From Ignavibacteriaceae bacterium (GTDB lineage: Bacteria; Bacteroidota; Ignavibacteria; Ignavibacteriales; Ignavibacteriaceae), in assembly GCA_031292465.1 (NCBI GenBank), contig JARLHB010000265.1, forward strand, positions 1-6,241: a stretch of 6,241 bases of DNA. Reading direction: 5' to 3'. A program made the translations under genes and the position numbers. Below the pieces are notes generated by a model. It worked only from the letters and a program-made list of their open reading frames with translations, was not told the DNA's origin and ran no database searches. Below, piece by piece: positions 1 through 5,829 of the stretch (positions are counted from its first letter, which is position 1; every line of letters starts with the position of its first letter).

Positions 1-173
1 CAAGTTTCGCCGTACAATTTTGCGAAAGGTAAGTTAATTATTTAAACATGGCTGAATAAGACAAATAGTTTATAATTTAACGAAATTACATCTCTTTGTT
101 TTTTAATTTTCAATAATTATCTTAAACATTAAGGTTATTTATTTTAAAATTTCACTACCCGCCGGAGTAATGG

Positions 174-518
174 ATGGGCGAAATTATATTTTGGACAATA
201 ATTAGAATTGCCATCGTCATTCCGCTTCTTTGGATCCTGGAGGCATATATTCCGCAGCAATTCTGGTGGTTGATTAGTACCGCAACTATATATGCGGCAA
301 TATTACATCCGGCTATAATTCATTATAGACTTTTTAAATCAAAAAATAAAGAAATTCTTGAGTCAACTCTCTGTTCAACATGCGCACACTTTGATGAAAC
401 TGCCGTTTTGTGTATGCTTCATGATAAACATCCAACCAGGGTGTTCCTTCCTTGTGAAGGTTTAGATTGGGAACCGAGATCCTCAAACATTGACAGCGAA
501 GGTATAATTAAAAGCTAA
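174..518 (+). CDS. Small two-helix membrane protein with a cytoplasmic four-cysteine domain
   Basis: A 114-residue protein of unknown function. Two hydrophobic segments are visible, about residues 4-24 and 29-50. They are followed by a basic stretch (RLFKSKNK, 53-60), which by the positive-inside rule puts both termini in the cytoplasm. The tail carries Cys67, Cys70, Cys80 and Cys94 in a CxxC-x9-C-x13-C pattern, with an aromatic after the first pair (CAHF) and a final C-EGLDWEPR. This spacing and the closing aromatic-x-Pro resemble small Cys4 domains that bind Fe-S or zinc, such as the HiPIP-like small subunits of glycyl-radical decarboxylases and arylsuccinate synthases; this is resemblance by eye only. 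The start is well fixed: an in-frame TAA lies at 168-170 and a GGAG (164-167) sits six bases before the ATG. It is separated from slyD by 104 bases and may be transcribed with it. Confident as a gene, unsure of its role. Confidence 0.8.
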   Translation: MGEIIFWTIIRIAIVIPLLWILEAYIPQQFWWLISTATIYAAILHPAIIHYRLFKSKNKEILESTLCSTCAHFDETAVLCMLHDKHPTRVFLPCEGLDWEPRSSNIDSEGIIKS

Positions 519-611
519 CATACGGCCTGTTGAAATATCTTTTATTTTGCATAACCATTTTTAACTAAATCGAAACAGTGTTTTTTAATAACAACAATGA
601 TTATTTAATTT

Positions 612-618
612 AAAGGAG
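612..618 (+). promoter_or_regulatory. Strong Shine-Dalgarno site of slyD
   Basis: AAAGGAG lies four bases before the ATG at 623. It is the clearest ribosome binding site in the window and fixes the start of the SlyD-like gene. It contrasts with glgA and the TPR gene, which have AT-rich leaders with no recognisable site. Confidence 0.7.
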
Positions 619-622
619 ATTT

Positions 623-1108
623 ATGCCTATAAAATCCAACCAGGTAATAACAATCAGTTTTATTCTTAAAGATACCGATGATAATATAATAGAAGCAACA
701 ACGAAGGAAGAACCGTTTTCTTTTATAAGCGGCGGCAATCAAATACTGCCAAAGTTAGAAGAAAACATCGGGGAGATGCTGATAGGAAGTAAAAGAACTG
801 TTGTCTTATCGCCCGAAGAAGCATACGGAATTTATGATGATTCCGCTTTACAACATGTTACCCGTTCCGAATTTCCTGAAGAAACCGATATACAGGCAGG
901 CATGGCTTTTATAGCTGATTCTCCTGATGGACAACAAATGCCTTTTGTAATTAAAACTGTTGAAGGAGAAAACATTACTATCGATTTTAACCATCCGTTA
1001 GCCGGCCAGACTTTAACATTTGATGTTGAATTGCTGTCTTTGCGCGATGCAACTATTGAAGAATTAAGCCACGGCCATGTTCATGGTTCCGGCGGGCATC
1101 ACCACTAA
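623..1108 (+). CDS. slyD: SlyD-type FKBP peptidyl-prolyl cis-trans isomerase
   Basis: A 161-residue cytoplasmic FKBP-family prolyl isomerase and chaperone. The two halves of the FKBP fold lie at about 1-68 and 121-142. Between them is the insert-in-flap chaperone domain (about 70-120) characteristic of SlyD. Family landmarks are the FISGGNQILPKLE segment (34-46), EEAYGIYDD (65-73), NHPLAGQTLTFDVELL (123-138) and RDATIEELSHGHVHG (141-155), the last close to the same region of E. coli SlyD. The tail has His150, His152, His154 and His159-161, a metal-binding tail that in SlyD binds Ni and Zn and in some bacteria aids hydrogenase maturation. It is shorter than the cysteine- and histidine-rich E. 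coli tail and has no cysteine. No hydrogenase genes are nearby, so a general folding role is as likely. A terminator-like hairpin follows directly. Confidence 0.93.
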   Translation: MPIKSNQVITISFILKDTDDNIIEATTKEEPFSFISGGNQILPKLEENIGEMLIGSKRTVVLSPEEAYGIYDDSALQHVTRSEFPEETDIQAGMAFIADSPDGQQMPFVIKTVEGENITIDFNHPLAGQTLTFDVELLSLRDATIEELSHGHVHGSGGHHH

Positions 1109-1125
1109 GCGGCCATCTTTTTTTT

Positions 1126-1160
1126 ACGGCCCGGTAATCATTCCGGGCTGTGTTTGTTAT
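1126..1160 (+). terminator. Probable Rho-independent terminator after slyD
   Basis: An 8-bp GC-rich stem pairs 1127-1134 (CGGCCCGG) with 1143-1150 (CCGGGCTG). It contains one G-T wobble and an 8-base loop. It is followed by a moderately T-rich run (TGTTTGTTAT). It begins 18 bases after the slyD stop codon on the same strand. The T tract is interrupted, so termination may be partial. Confidence 0.55.
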
Positions 1161-1212
1161 AAGATCTATATTCTGCCTCACATTACTTCAGACAGCCGAC
1201 ATAAATAACAAC

Positions 1213-1242
1213 TTTTCACAAAAAACCGATTTATATTATAAT
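1213..1242 (+). promoter_or_regulatory. Candidate sigma70-like promoter for the secreted-protein gene
   Basis: TATAAT at 1237-1242 is preceded, after 18 bases, by TTTTCA at 1213-1218 (4 of 6 matches to TTGACA). This would give a transcript starting near 1249 with a leader of about 145 bases. The region is AT-rich, so a chance match is quite possible, and promoter consensus in this phylum may differ from that of E. coli. Confidence 0.2.
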
Positions 1243-1310
1243 TAGAGTTTTATTGATTCAAATTATTACTCAATCAGATCATTAATTTAGAACGCACCTG
1301 TCTTTTCCAA

Positions 1311-1349
1311 TTTCGGTAAATCTCTTTTAAACTAAAGAGTTTCGGCAAA
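1311..1349 (+). repeat. Direct repeat pair flanking a short inverted repeat in the leader of the secreted-protein gene
   Basis: TTTCGGTAAA (1311-1320) recurs as TTTCGGCAAA (1340-1349), nine of ten bases identical and offset by 29 bases. Between them lies a perfect 6-bp inverted repeat, CTCTTT (1322-1327) and AAAGAG (1334-1339), with a 6-base loop. The block ends 45 bases before the start codon of the next gene. It could be a regulator site or a leader RNA structure; neither is proven. Confidence 0.35.
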
Positions 1350-1394
1350 AACGTAAAAGCTAATAATTAGAAATCAGAAGAAATAAGGGTATAA

Positions 1395-2204
1395 ATGAAA
1401 CTAATTAAATACAAAGCTTCTGCAGCAGTAAGTGTAATCTTAATTACTTTAAGCACATCAATTTTATTGTATGCGTATTCAACCGGGATAACCGGCAGAA
1501 CGCATAAAAACGGGGATGGATGTACGTGTCATAATGTATCTCCTTCTTCAAATGTTACTGTTACTATTTCAGGCCCCGATTCACTTACTGCAGGACAAAC
1601 GGGTACTTATTCAGTTACAATTACAGGCGGGCCCTTAGCAAGGGCGGGTACAGACATAGCCGCTTCATCGGGAACGTTAGCGCCACAGGGATCTGATTTA
1701 AGGCTTGACCAAAGCGACGGAGAATTAACCCACGTGGCCCCCAAGGCCCCGTCCGGTAGCGCAGTAACCTTTACTTTCCTTTATACGGCTCCTACATCAA
1801 CCGGGACAATTACATTATATGCAAACGGCAACAGCGTAAATTTTAACGGAGTAAACGATGCCGGAGACATGTGGAATTTTGCCCCCAATAAAAGCGTTGT
1901 AGTCTCTTCTGTTTCAGGGATTGCAAGAAACAATCCTATTTCAAGTTATACATTATATCAAAACTACCCTAACCCGTTCAACCCATCCACAAGAATAAGC
2001 TTTTCCGCACCCATTTCGGGAAATGTAATGCTGGAAATTTTTAATGCAATCGGCGTAAAAGTTAAAACACTTGTTAACGAATATAAATACGCTGGCAACT
2101 ATTCTTACAACTTTAATTCATCCAATTTTTCTTCGGGAGTTTATTATTATAAATTAACATCTGGAAGTTTCTCGGAAACTAAAAAGATGATAATATTGAA
2201 ATAA
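1395..2204 (+). CDS. Secreted choice-of-anchor V-like (reeler-like) protein with type IX sorting domain
   Basis: A 269-residue exported protein. The N-terminus has lysines at 2, 5 and 7, then a hydrophobic core (about 10-26), with probable cleavage near 27-30. The mature part begins TGITGRTHKNGDGCTCH (30-46) and continues as a beta-rich domain (about 52-172) with GPDSLTAGQTGTYSVTITGG, GELTHVAP (109-116) and LYANGNSVNFNG...GDMW (141-160). These are landmarks I associate with the choice-of-anchor V domain of Bacteroidota-type exported proteins, which resembles eukaryotic reeler domains. The last 82 residues open with YQNYPNPFNPSTRISFSAP (188-206) and end in SETKKMIILK. This is a type A type IX secretion sorting domain, expected to be removed on export across the outer membrane. 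Cys43, Cys45 and His46 form CxCH, one residue short of a haem CxxCH. An AAGGG lies five bases before the ATG. Molecular function unknown. Confidence 0.88.
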   Translation: MKLIKYKASAAVSVILITLSTSILLYAYSTGITGRTHKNGDGCTCHNVSPSSNVTVTISGPDSLTAGQTGTYSVTITGGPLARAGTDIAASSGTLAPQGSDLRLDQSDGELTHVAPKAPSGSAVTFTFLYTAPTSTGTITLYANGNSVNFNGVNDAGDMWNFAPNKSVVVSSVSGIARNNPISSYTLYQNYPNPFNPSTRISFSAPISGNVMLEIFNAIGVKVKTLVNEYKYAGNYSYNFNSSNFSSGVYYYKLTSGSFSETKKMIILK

Positions 2205-2223
2205 TCCGGCAGTATAGAATCTT

Positions 2224-3270
2224 TTATTGAGTAAAGATAGAAAGTAAATCGCTTACTATACCGTATGCAGTATCCTGAATAGAAGGATTTTCCTGTACAA
2301 CCATGATGGGATTCATTAAATCCGTTTCAATTCTCAGAATAGAGCCCGTCCCGGAAACCTTAGAAAAAATATGATCATCGGGGACTTCCTCTACCGATAC
2401 TCTTGTTTGTAAAATATTTTTTTCATAAAAAGCACGGCAAATTGCCTTTAGATGATATCCGCGTTCACAGGCATTTTGAGCCTGTTCTATTGTAATATTT
2501 CCAATTCCTTCTCTTAAAACTTCAAAAGGAGTTATTGGCGCTTCCATTAATTGATTTACAAGAATAGTTATTTTTACTGCGGCATCCCAGCCGTCGATAT
2601 CATTTAAATAATTGTCTTCAACAAAACCTTGTTTTTGGGCTTCTTTAAGTGCCTTTTCATAAGCAACCCCTTCTTCCATCTTCGAAAGGATAAAATTAGT
2701 GGTGGAATTAAGTATCCCCGAAAGTCCGGTTACTTTACATCCTTTTAAATTATTTCTGTATAGATTAAATACCGGTGCGCCATCCATAACTGCTGATTCG
2801 TGCAGGAATTTGCAGCTTTGTTTATCTGCTAATGAGTGAAGCTCTTTATATGCAAATGCTGCCGGGCCTTTGTTTGCCGAAACAACGTTTATACTGCGCT
2901 TTAATGCCTCGCGGATATATGTAATAGAGGGTTCGCCTTTTTTTTCAATTGTAAGCCCGGAAACATCTATCAGACAATCATAATCTAAATTTTGAACCGC
3001 TTCTATTACCGGAATATTTACATAATCGGGATTAGCCTGGGTAAAATGCTTGCTTTTAACAAACTGATTAAATGATTTCTCAAGATTTATTCCCGCCTGG
3101 TTGACTACTGCGCCATGTGTTTTTGTAAATATTCCTATAACCTGAGGTTTAAAGCCCGAAAGGCCGGGATGAGTTTTATTCTTAGAAAGGAATAATTCCG
3201 CAACTTTTTGTCCCACATTTCCAAACCCGATAAAAAGAAGCCGCGGAACAGGAACTTTTAGAATTAACAT
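2224..3270 (-). CDS. Homoserine dehydrogenase, short form without ACT domain
   Basis: A 348-residue enzyme expected to reduce aspartate semialdehyde to homoserine with NAD(P)H, the branch point to threonine and methionine. The N-terminal Rossmann fold shows GFGNVG at 15-20. The ANKG motif has Lys134. The substrate region has HESAVMDGAPVF (157-168) and GILNSTTNFIL (185-195). The catalytic stretch GFVEDNYLNDIDGWDAAVK (215-233) keeps Glu218, Asp224, Asp229 and Lys233, equivalent to yeast Glu208, Asp214, Asp219 and Lys223. It stops near 348 residues, without the C-terminal ACT domain of the roughly 430-residue feedback-regulated forms. Oddities are VMDGAP where VGGGIP is usual, NSTTN for NGTTN, and a C-terminus lacking the usual glycine-rich GPGAG before TA-x-G. 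It looks closer to the short archaeal-type enzymes. It lies 57 bases downstream of the hydrolase on the same strand. The only start-proximal signal is a weak CGGA about ten bases before the ATG. The family is certain, the exact activity likely. Confidence 0.85.
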   Translation of the reverse strand: MLILKVPVPRLLFIGFGNVGQKVAELFLSKNKTHPGLSGFKPQVIGIFTKTHGAVVNQAGINLEKSFNQFVKSKHFTQANPDYVNIPVIEAVQNLDYDCLIDVSGLTIEKKGEPSITYIREALKRSINVVSANKGPAAFAYKELHSLADKQSCKFLHESAVMDGAPVFNLYRNNLKGCKVTGLSGILNSTTNFILSKMEEGVAYEKALKEAQKQGFVEDNYLNDIDGWDAAVKITILVNQLMEAPITPFEVLREGIGNITIEQAQNACERGYHLKAICRAFYEKNILQTRVSVEEVPDDHIFSKVSGTGSILRIETDLMNPIMVVQENPSIQDTAYGIVSDLLSIFTQ

Positions 3271-3327
3271 TATTTTTTTTCCGTTAAATGAATTTATATA
3301 CTGTAATATTATTAATTATCAGAATAA

Positions 3328-4116
3328 TTAAACAAAATGCTTCGCTAAAAAATCATTTATAATTTTAGTAAATACCCCGGGATTTTCAACCGGGGACATA
3401 TGCCCTGCACCCGGAATTATGGCAAATTCCGAATTGCTGATTTTTTTCGACATCAATCTCATTGCTGCGGGCGGTGTAAATTTATCTTCTTCCCCGCATA
3501 TTATTAGCGATGGAATATTAATACCTGACAAATACGGTGTAACATCCGTCCGGCCCTGCATAGCAAGAAGGCAGCCTTTCACTCCAGCCGGGTCATAATT
3601 TAGAGACCGGCTTAATATTTCATTATATCCTTTTGAAAAATCTTTAATATATTTTTCTGCAAAGCAATTAGGGACAAAGTTGCTTATGAATTTTTGCAAT
3701 CCATCGCTATTAATATTTTTTATACCTTCAGCTCTTTTTAATTTGCCCTCATTTGTATCCGGTTCTGATTTAGTGTCGCATAATATTAGCCCGCCAAGCT
3801 TACTTTCCATTCTCTCAACACATCTGAAAGCAATATATCCCCCCATAGACAATCCGCACAATACCGGTTTGTTAAGCTTATAATTGTTAATAATAAATTC
3901 CAAATCATCAACAAAGGATTCTAATGTAAACAGGCCGTCGCCGGCAGGCGAAACGCCCAAACCGCGCACGTCATAAGTAACACAATAATAACGGGACTTC
4001 AGTTCGTTTACCTGGGCATCCCACATGTGGTGGTCAAAAGGAAAGCCATGAATAAATAATACGGGTTTGTTTTCAGAACTGCCGGATGCAAAGACTTGAA
4101 TTTCCTGTTTCATCAT
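3328..4116 (-). CDS. Alpha/beta-fold hydrolase
   Basis: A soluble alpha/beta hydrolase of about 262 residues. Residue numbers here count from a GTG at 4125. The oxyanion-hole motif HGFPFDHHMW is at 26-35, YDVRGLGVS at 51-59, and the nucleophile elbow GLSMGG (91-96) carries Ser93. The acid is Asp214 in GEEDKFTPP, and His242 lies in GAGHMSPVENP, so the Ser-Asp-His triad is complete. The cap region (about 120-195) is short. This layout is shared by 3-oxoadipate enol-lactonase-like enzymes, esterases and many uncharacterised hydrolases; the substrate cannot be told from sequence. The start is best placed at ATG 4116 (or the adjacent ATG 4113), because AGGTGA at 4127-4122 sits five bases before it. 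The alternative GTG at 4125 lies inside that site. It is the first gene of a likely two-gene unit with the homoserine dehydrogenase, but a metabolic link is not shown. Confidence 0.85.
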   Translation of the reverse strand: MMKQEIQVFASGSSENKPVLFIHGFPFDHHMWDAQVNELKSRYYCVTYDVRGLGVSPAGDGLFTLESFVDDLEFIINNYKLNKPVLCGLSMGGYIAFRCVERMESKLGGLILCDTKSEPDTNEGKLKRAEGIKNINSDGLQKFISNFVPNCFAEKYIKDFSKGYNEILSRSLNYDPAGVKGCLLAMQGRTDVTPYLSGINIPSLIICGEEDKFTPPAAMRLMSKKISNSEFAIIPGAGHMSPVENPGVFTKIINDFLAKHFV

Positions 4117-4121
4117 ACCAA

Positions 4122-4127
4122 TCACCT
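4122..4127 (-). promoter_or_regulatory. Ribosome binding site deciding the hydrolase start
   Basis: Read on the minus strand, AGGTGA precedes ATG 4116 by five bases. An in-frame GTG at 4125-4123 lies inside this site, and using it as a start would add three residues (M-I-G) not needed by the fold. A weaker GAG about eight bases before the GTG keeps the longer start possible. Confidence 0.45.
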
Positions 4128-4163
4128 ATAATCTCAAAAATTTATCTTATATTTGCACATAAA

Positions 4164-4194
4164 CAAAATTAAACATTCTGTTTAGCAAATGAAA
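4164..4194 (-). promoter_or_regulatory. Candidate Bacteroidota-type promoter for the hydrolase gene
   Basis: On the minus strand TAATTTTG (4171-4164) matches the Bacteroidota -7 consensus TAnnTTTG. A TTTC (4194-4191) lies 19 bases upstream as an imperfect -33 TTTG. An exact TTTG at 4189-4186 is only 14 bases away. Transcription would start near 4157, about 40 bases before the hydrolase start. It is not known that this organism uses that consensus, and AT-rich sequence gives chance hits. Confidence 0.25.
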
Positions 4195-4200
4195 CTTAAC

Positions 4201-4221
4201 AACAATTGAACTAAAATTGTT
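4201..4221. promoter_or_regulatory. Perfect 7-bp dyad in the divergent hydrolase/glgA region
   Basis: AACAATT (4201-4207) and AATTGTT (4215-4221) form a perfect inverted repeat around a 7-base centre. The dyad lies between two divergently transcribed genes, where a repressor or activator could serve both. It is entirely AT-rich apart from one G-C pair per arm. No other copy was noticed in the window. Confidence 0.3.
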
Positions 4222-4305
4222 AGAAAAACCTTTTCAAAATCTTTCGCAGATTTGCATATTAATTAACAAAATCAACAGAAATTATTAATTAGAAATTTTT
4301 ATATA

Positions 4306-5778
4306 ATGAAAATAGCTTTCATATGTTCTGAAGCAGTACCTTTTGCCAAAACCGGAGGTTTAGCGGATGTTGCCGGTTCGCTTCCAAAAGCTTTAGAAAA
4401 ATACGGTTGTGAAGTAAAACTGTTTATACCCAAATATTACTCAATAGACGAATCAAGATTCGGATTACATTACAACTGGGAAATTGGAGAAATTCCAATT
4501 AAAATTAATAATCATACACGATTTGCGCACGTCTATCAGGCCATCTTGCCCGGCTCTACTGTAGAAGTAAACTTTATTGACTGCCCTCATTATTTTCACC
4601 GGGACCAGATCTATACAGATGGATTTGATGAGGATGAGCGGTTTATACTATTTTGCCGCGGTGTTATCGAAACACTTCAAAGATTAAAATGGGCTCCGGA
4701 TGTAATACACTGTAACGACTGGCAGACAGGCTTAATACCTTTATATTTAAAAGAAAATTATGCATGGGATAATCTATTTAAATCCACCTCCACCATTTTC
4801 ACCATTCATAATATTGGTTACCAGGGAAGGTTCTCAAAAAACACAATTAATAATGCCGCAATTAGTCCCCGATTATTTTATCCTGAAAGCCCTATTGAAT
4901 ACCATGGCGACTTTTCTTTTATGAAAACCGCGATAATGTATTCGGATATAATTAATACTGTAAGTAATACATATGCAAAAGAAATATTAACACCCGAGTT
5001 TGGGTGCGGAATGGAAACCGTTTTGCAGCTAAGGAAAAAAGACCTTTACGGAATAATAAATGGCGTTGATTATTCCGAATGGGACCCGGTAAATGATAAA
5101 TTCCTGCCGCATCATTATTCTTTGGATGACCTTAGTGGAAAAACTAAAAACAAGCAGTTTCTGTTAACAAACTTCGGTTTAAAATTTGACGATGCCGTAC
5201 CGGCAATCGGTATTGTATCAAGAATGGTAAGCCAAAAAGGGTTTGACCTTTTTGAAGAAGCATCAGAAGAATTAATGAAATTGAATGCACAGTGGATAAT
5301 ACTTGGAAGCGGAGAAGACCGCTATGAAGAAATGTTCAGAAACCTTCAGCAATCATATCCGGATAAAGTTGCCCTATATATCGGATTTAATAATGAGCTT
5401 TCTCATCTTGTTGAAGCTGGAACCGATATGTTCTTAATGCCGTCTCTTTATGAACCCTGCGGATTAAATCAAATATACAGCTTAAAATACGGCACCGTGC
5501 CGGTTGTTAGAAAAATCGGCGGCCTTGCGGATACAGTGCATGACTGGTTTGAATGCAAACAAAACAGCTCTGAAACCGGAACTGGGTTTACATTTTTTAA
5601 TTATAATTCCGGAGCACTTCTTGAAACTGTAAAAAAAGCCATTGCTGCTTATGCAGACAGAACGACGTGGAAAACAATTCAATCGAATGGAATGAAAGAA
5701 AATTTTTCCTGGAAAGCTTCGGCTGCAAAATATTTAGAGCTATATAATGATGCTTCAAAGAAGAAAACTATTAAGTAA
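4306..5778 (+). CDS. glgA: Glycogen synthase (ADP-glucose type, GT5)
   Basis: A 490-residue glycosyltransferase, close to the usual bacterial GlgA length, that extends alpha-1,4-glucan chains from ADP-glucose in the cytoplasm. The N-terminal domain starts MKIAFICSEAVPFAKTGGLADV with the nucleotide-sugar-binding KTGGLAD at 15-21. It continues with HCNDWQTGL (135-143) and TIHNIGYQG (166-174, His168). The C-terminal GT-B domain has SRMVSQKGFDL (305-315) with Arg306 and Lys311. YEPCGLNQ (382-389) supplies the conserved Glu383, equivalent to E. coli Glu377, and RKIGGLADTV (402-411) follows. All key residues are present, so it should be active. The start ATG has only an AT-rich leader with no clear Shine-Dalgarno site. 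No other glycogen genes lie within the window. A TPR-like gene follows after 51 bases on the same strand, and no terminator is seen between them. Identity is secure. Confidence 0.96.
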   Translation: MKIAFICSEAVPFAKTGGLADVAGSLPKALEKYGCEVKLFIPKYYSIDESRFGLHYNWEIGEIPIKINNHTRFAHVYQAILPGSTVEVNFIDCPHYFHRDQIYTDGFDEDERFILFCRGVIETLQRLKWAPDVIHCNDWQTGLIPLYLKENYAWDNLFKSTSTIFTIHNIGYQGRFSKNTINNAAISPRLFYPESPIEYHGDFSFMKTAIMYSDIINTVSNTYAKEILTPEFGCGMETVLQLRKKDLYGIINGVDYSEWDPVNDKFLPHHYSLDDLSGKTKNKQFLLTNFGLKFDDAVPAIGIVSRMVSQKGFDLFEEASEELMKLNAQWIILGSGEDRYEEMFRNLQQSYPDKVALYIGFNNELSHLVEAGTDMFLMPSLYEPCGLNQIYSLKYGTVPVVRKIGGLADTVHDWFECKQNSSETGTGFTFFNYNSGALLETVKKAIAAYADRTTWKTIQSNGMKENFSWKASAAKYLELYNDASKKKTIK

Positions 5779-5829
5779 ACGTGTTGTTTAAAAGCACCGA
5801 TAAACTATAAATCAAAATTTCCTTCATCA

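Noticed and set aside
1..45. A possible C-terminal fragment of an upstream gene (frame 1, 14 codons ending in TAA at 43-45).
   Set aside because: Too short to distinguish from chance; no motif, and the other frames close nearby as well.
1311..1349. CRISPR-like repeat because of the 29-base offset.
   Set aside because: Only two 10-base copies, no third unit, and the interval holds a hairpin rather than a spacer.
1518..1532. Covalent c-type haem site in the secreted protein.
   Set aside because: The motif is CxCH, one residue short of CxxCH, so a haem assignment cannot be supported; kept only as a finding.
2220..2237. Hairpin TCTTT/AAAGA between the convergent genes as a bidirectional terminator.
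   Set aside because: Only a 5-bp AT-rich stem overlapping the end of the homoserine dehydrogenase gene, with no T tract; too weak to call.
3680..3883. Plus-strand open frame of 67 codons.
   Set aside because: Lies entirely inside the hydrolase gene on the opposite strand, which has a full catalytic triad; a shadow frame.
3328..4116. Assignment of the hydrolase as MetX homoserine acyltransferase.
   Set aside because: About 262 residues against about 360-380 for MetX, and it lacks the MetX-specific long cap; only the fold is shared.
5482..5682. Minus-strand open frame of 66 codons.
   Set aside because: Antisense to the conserved C-terminal domain of glgA; low-complexity product with no recognisable domain.
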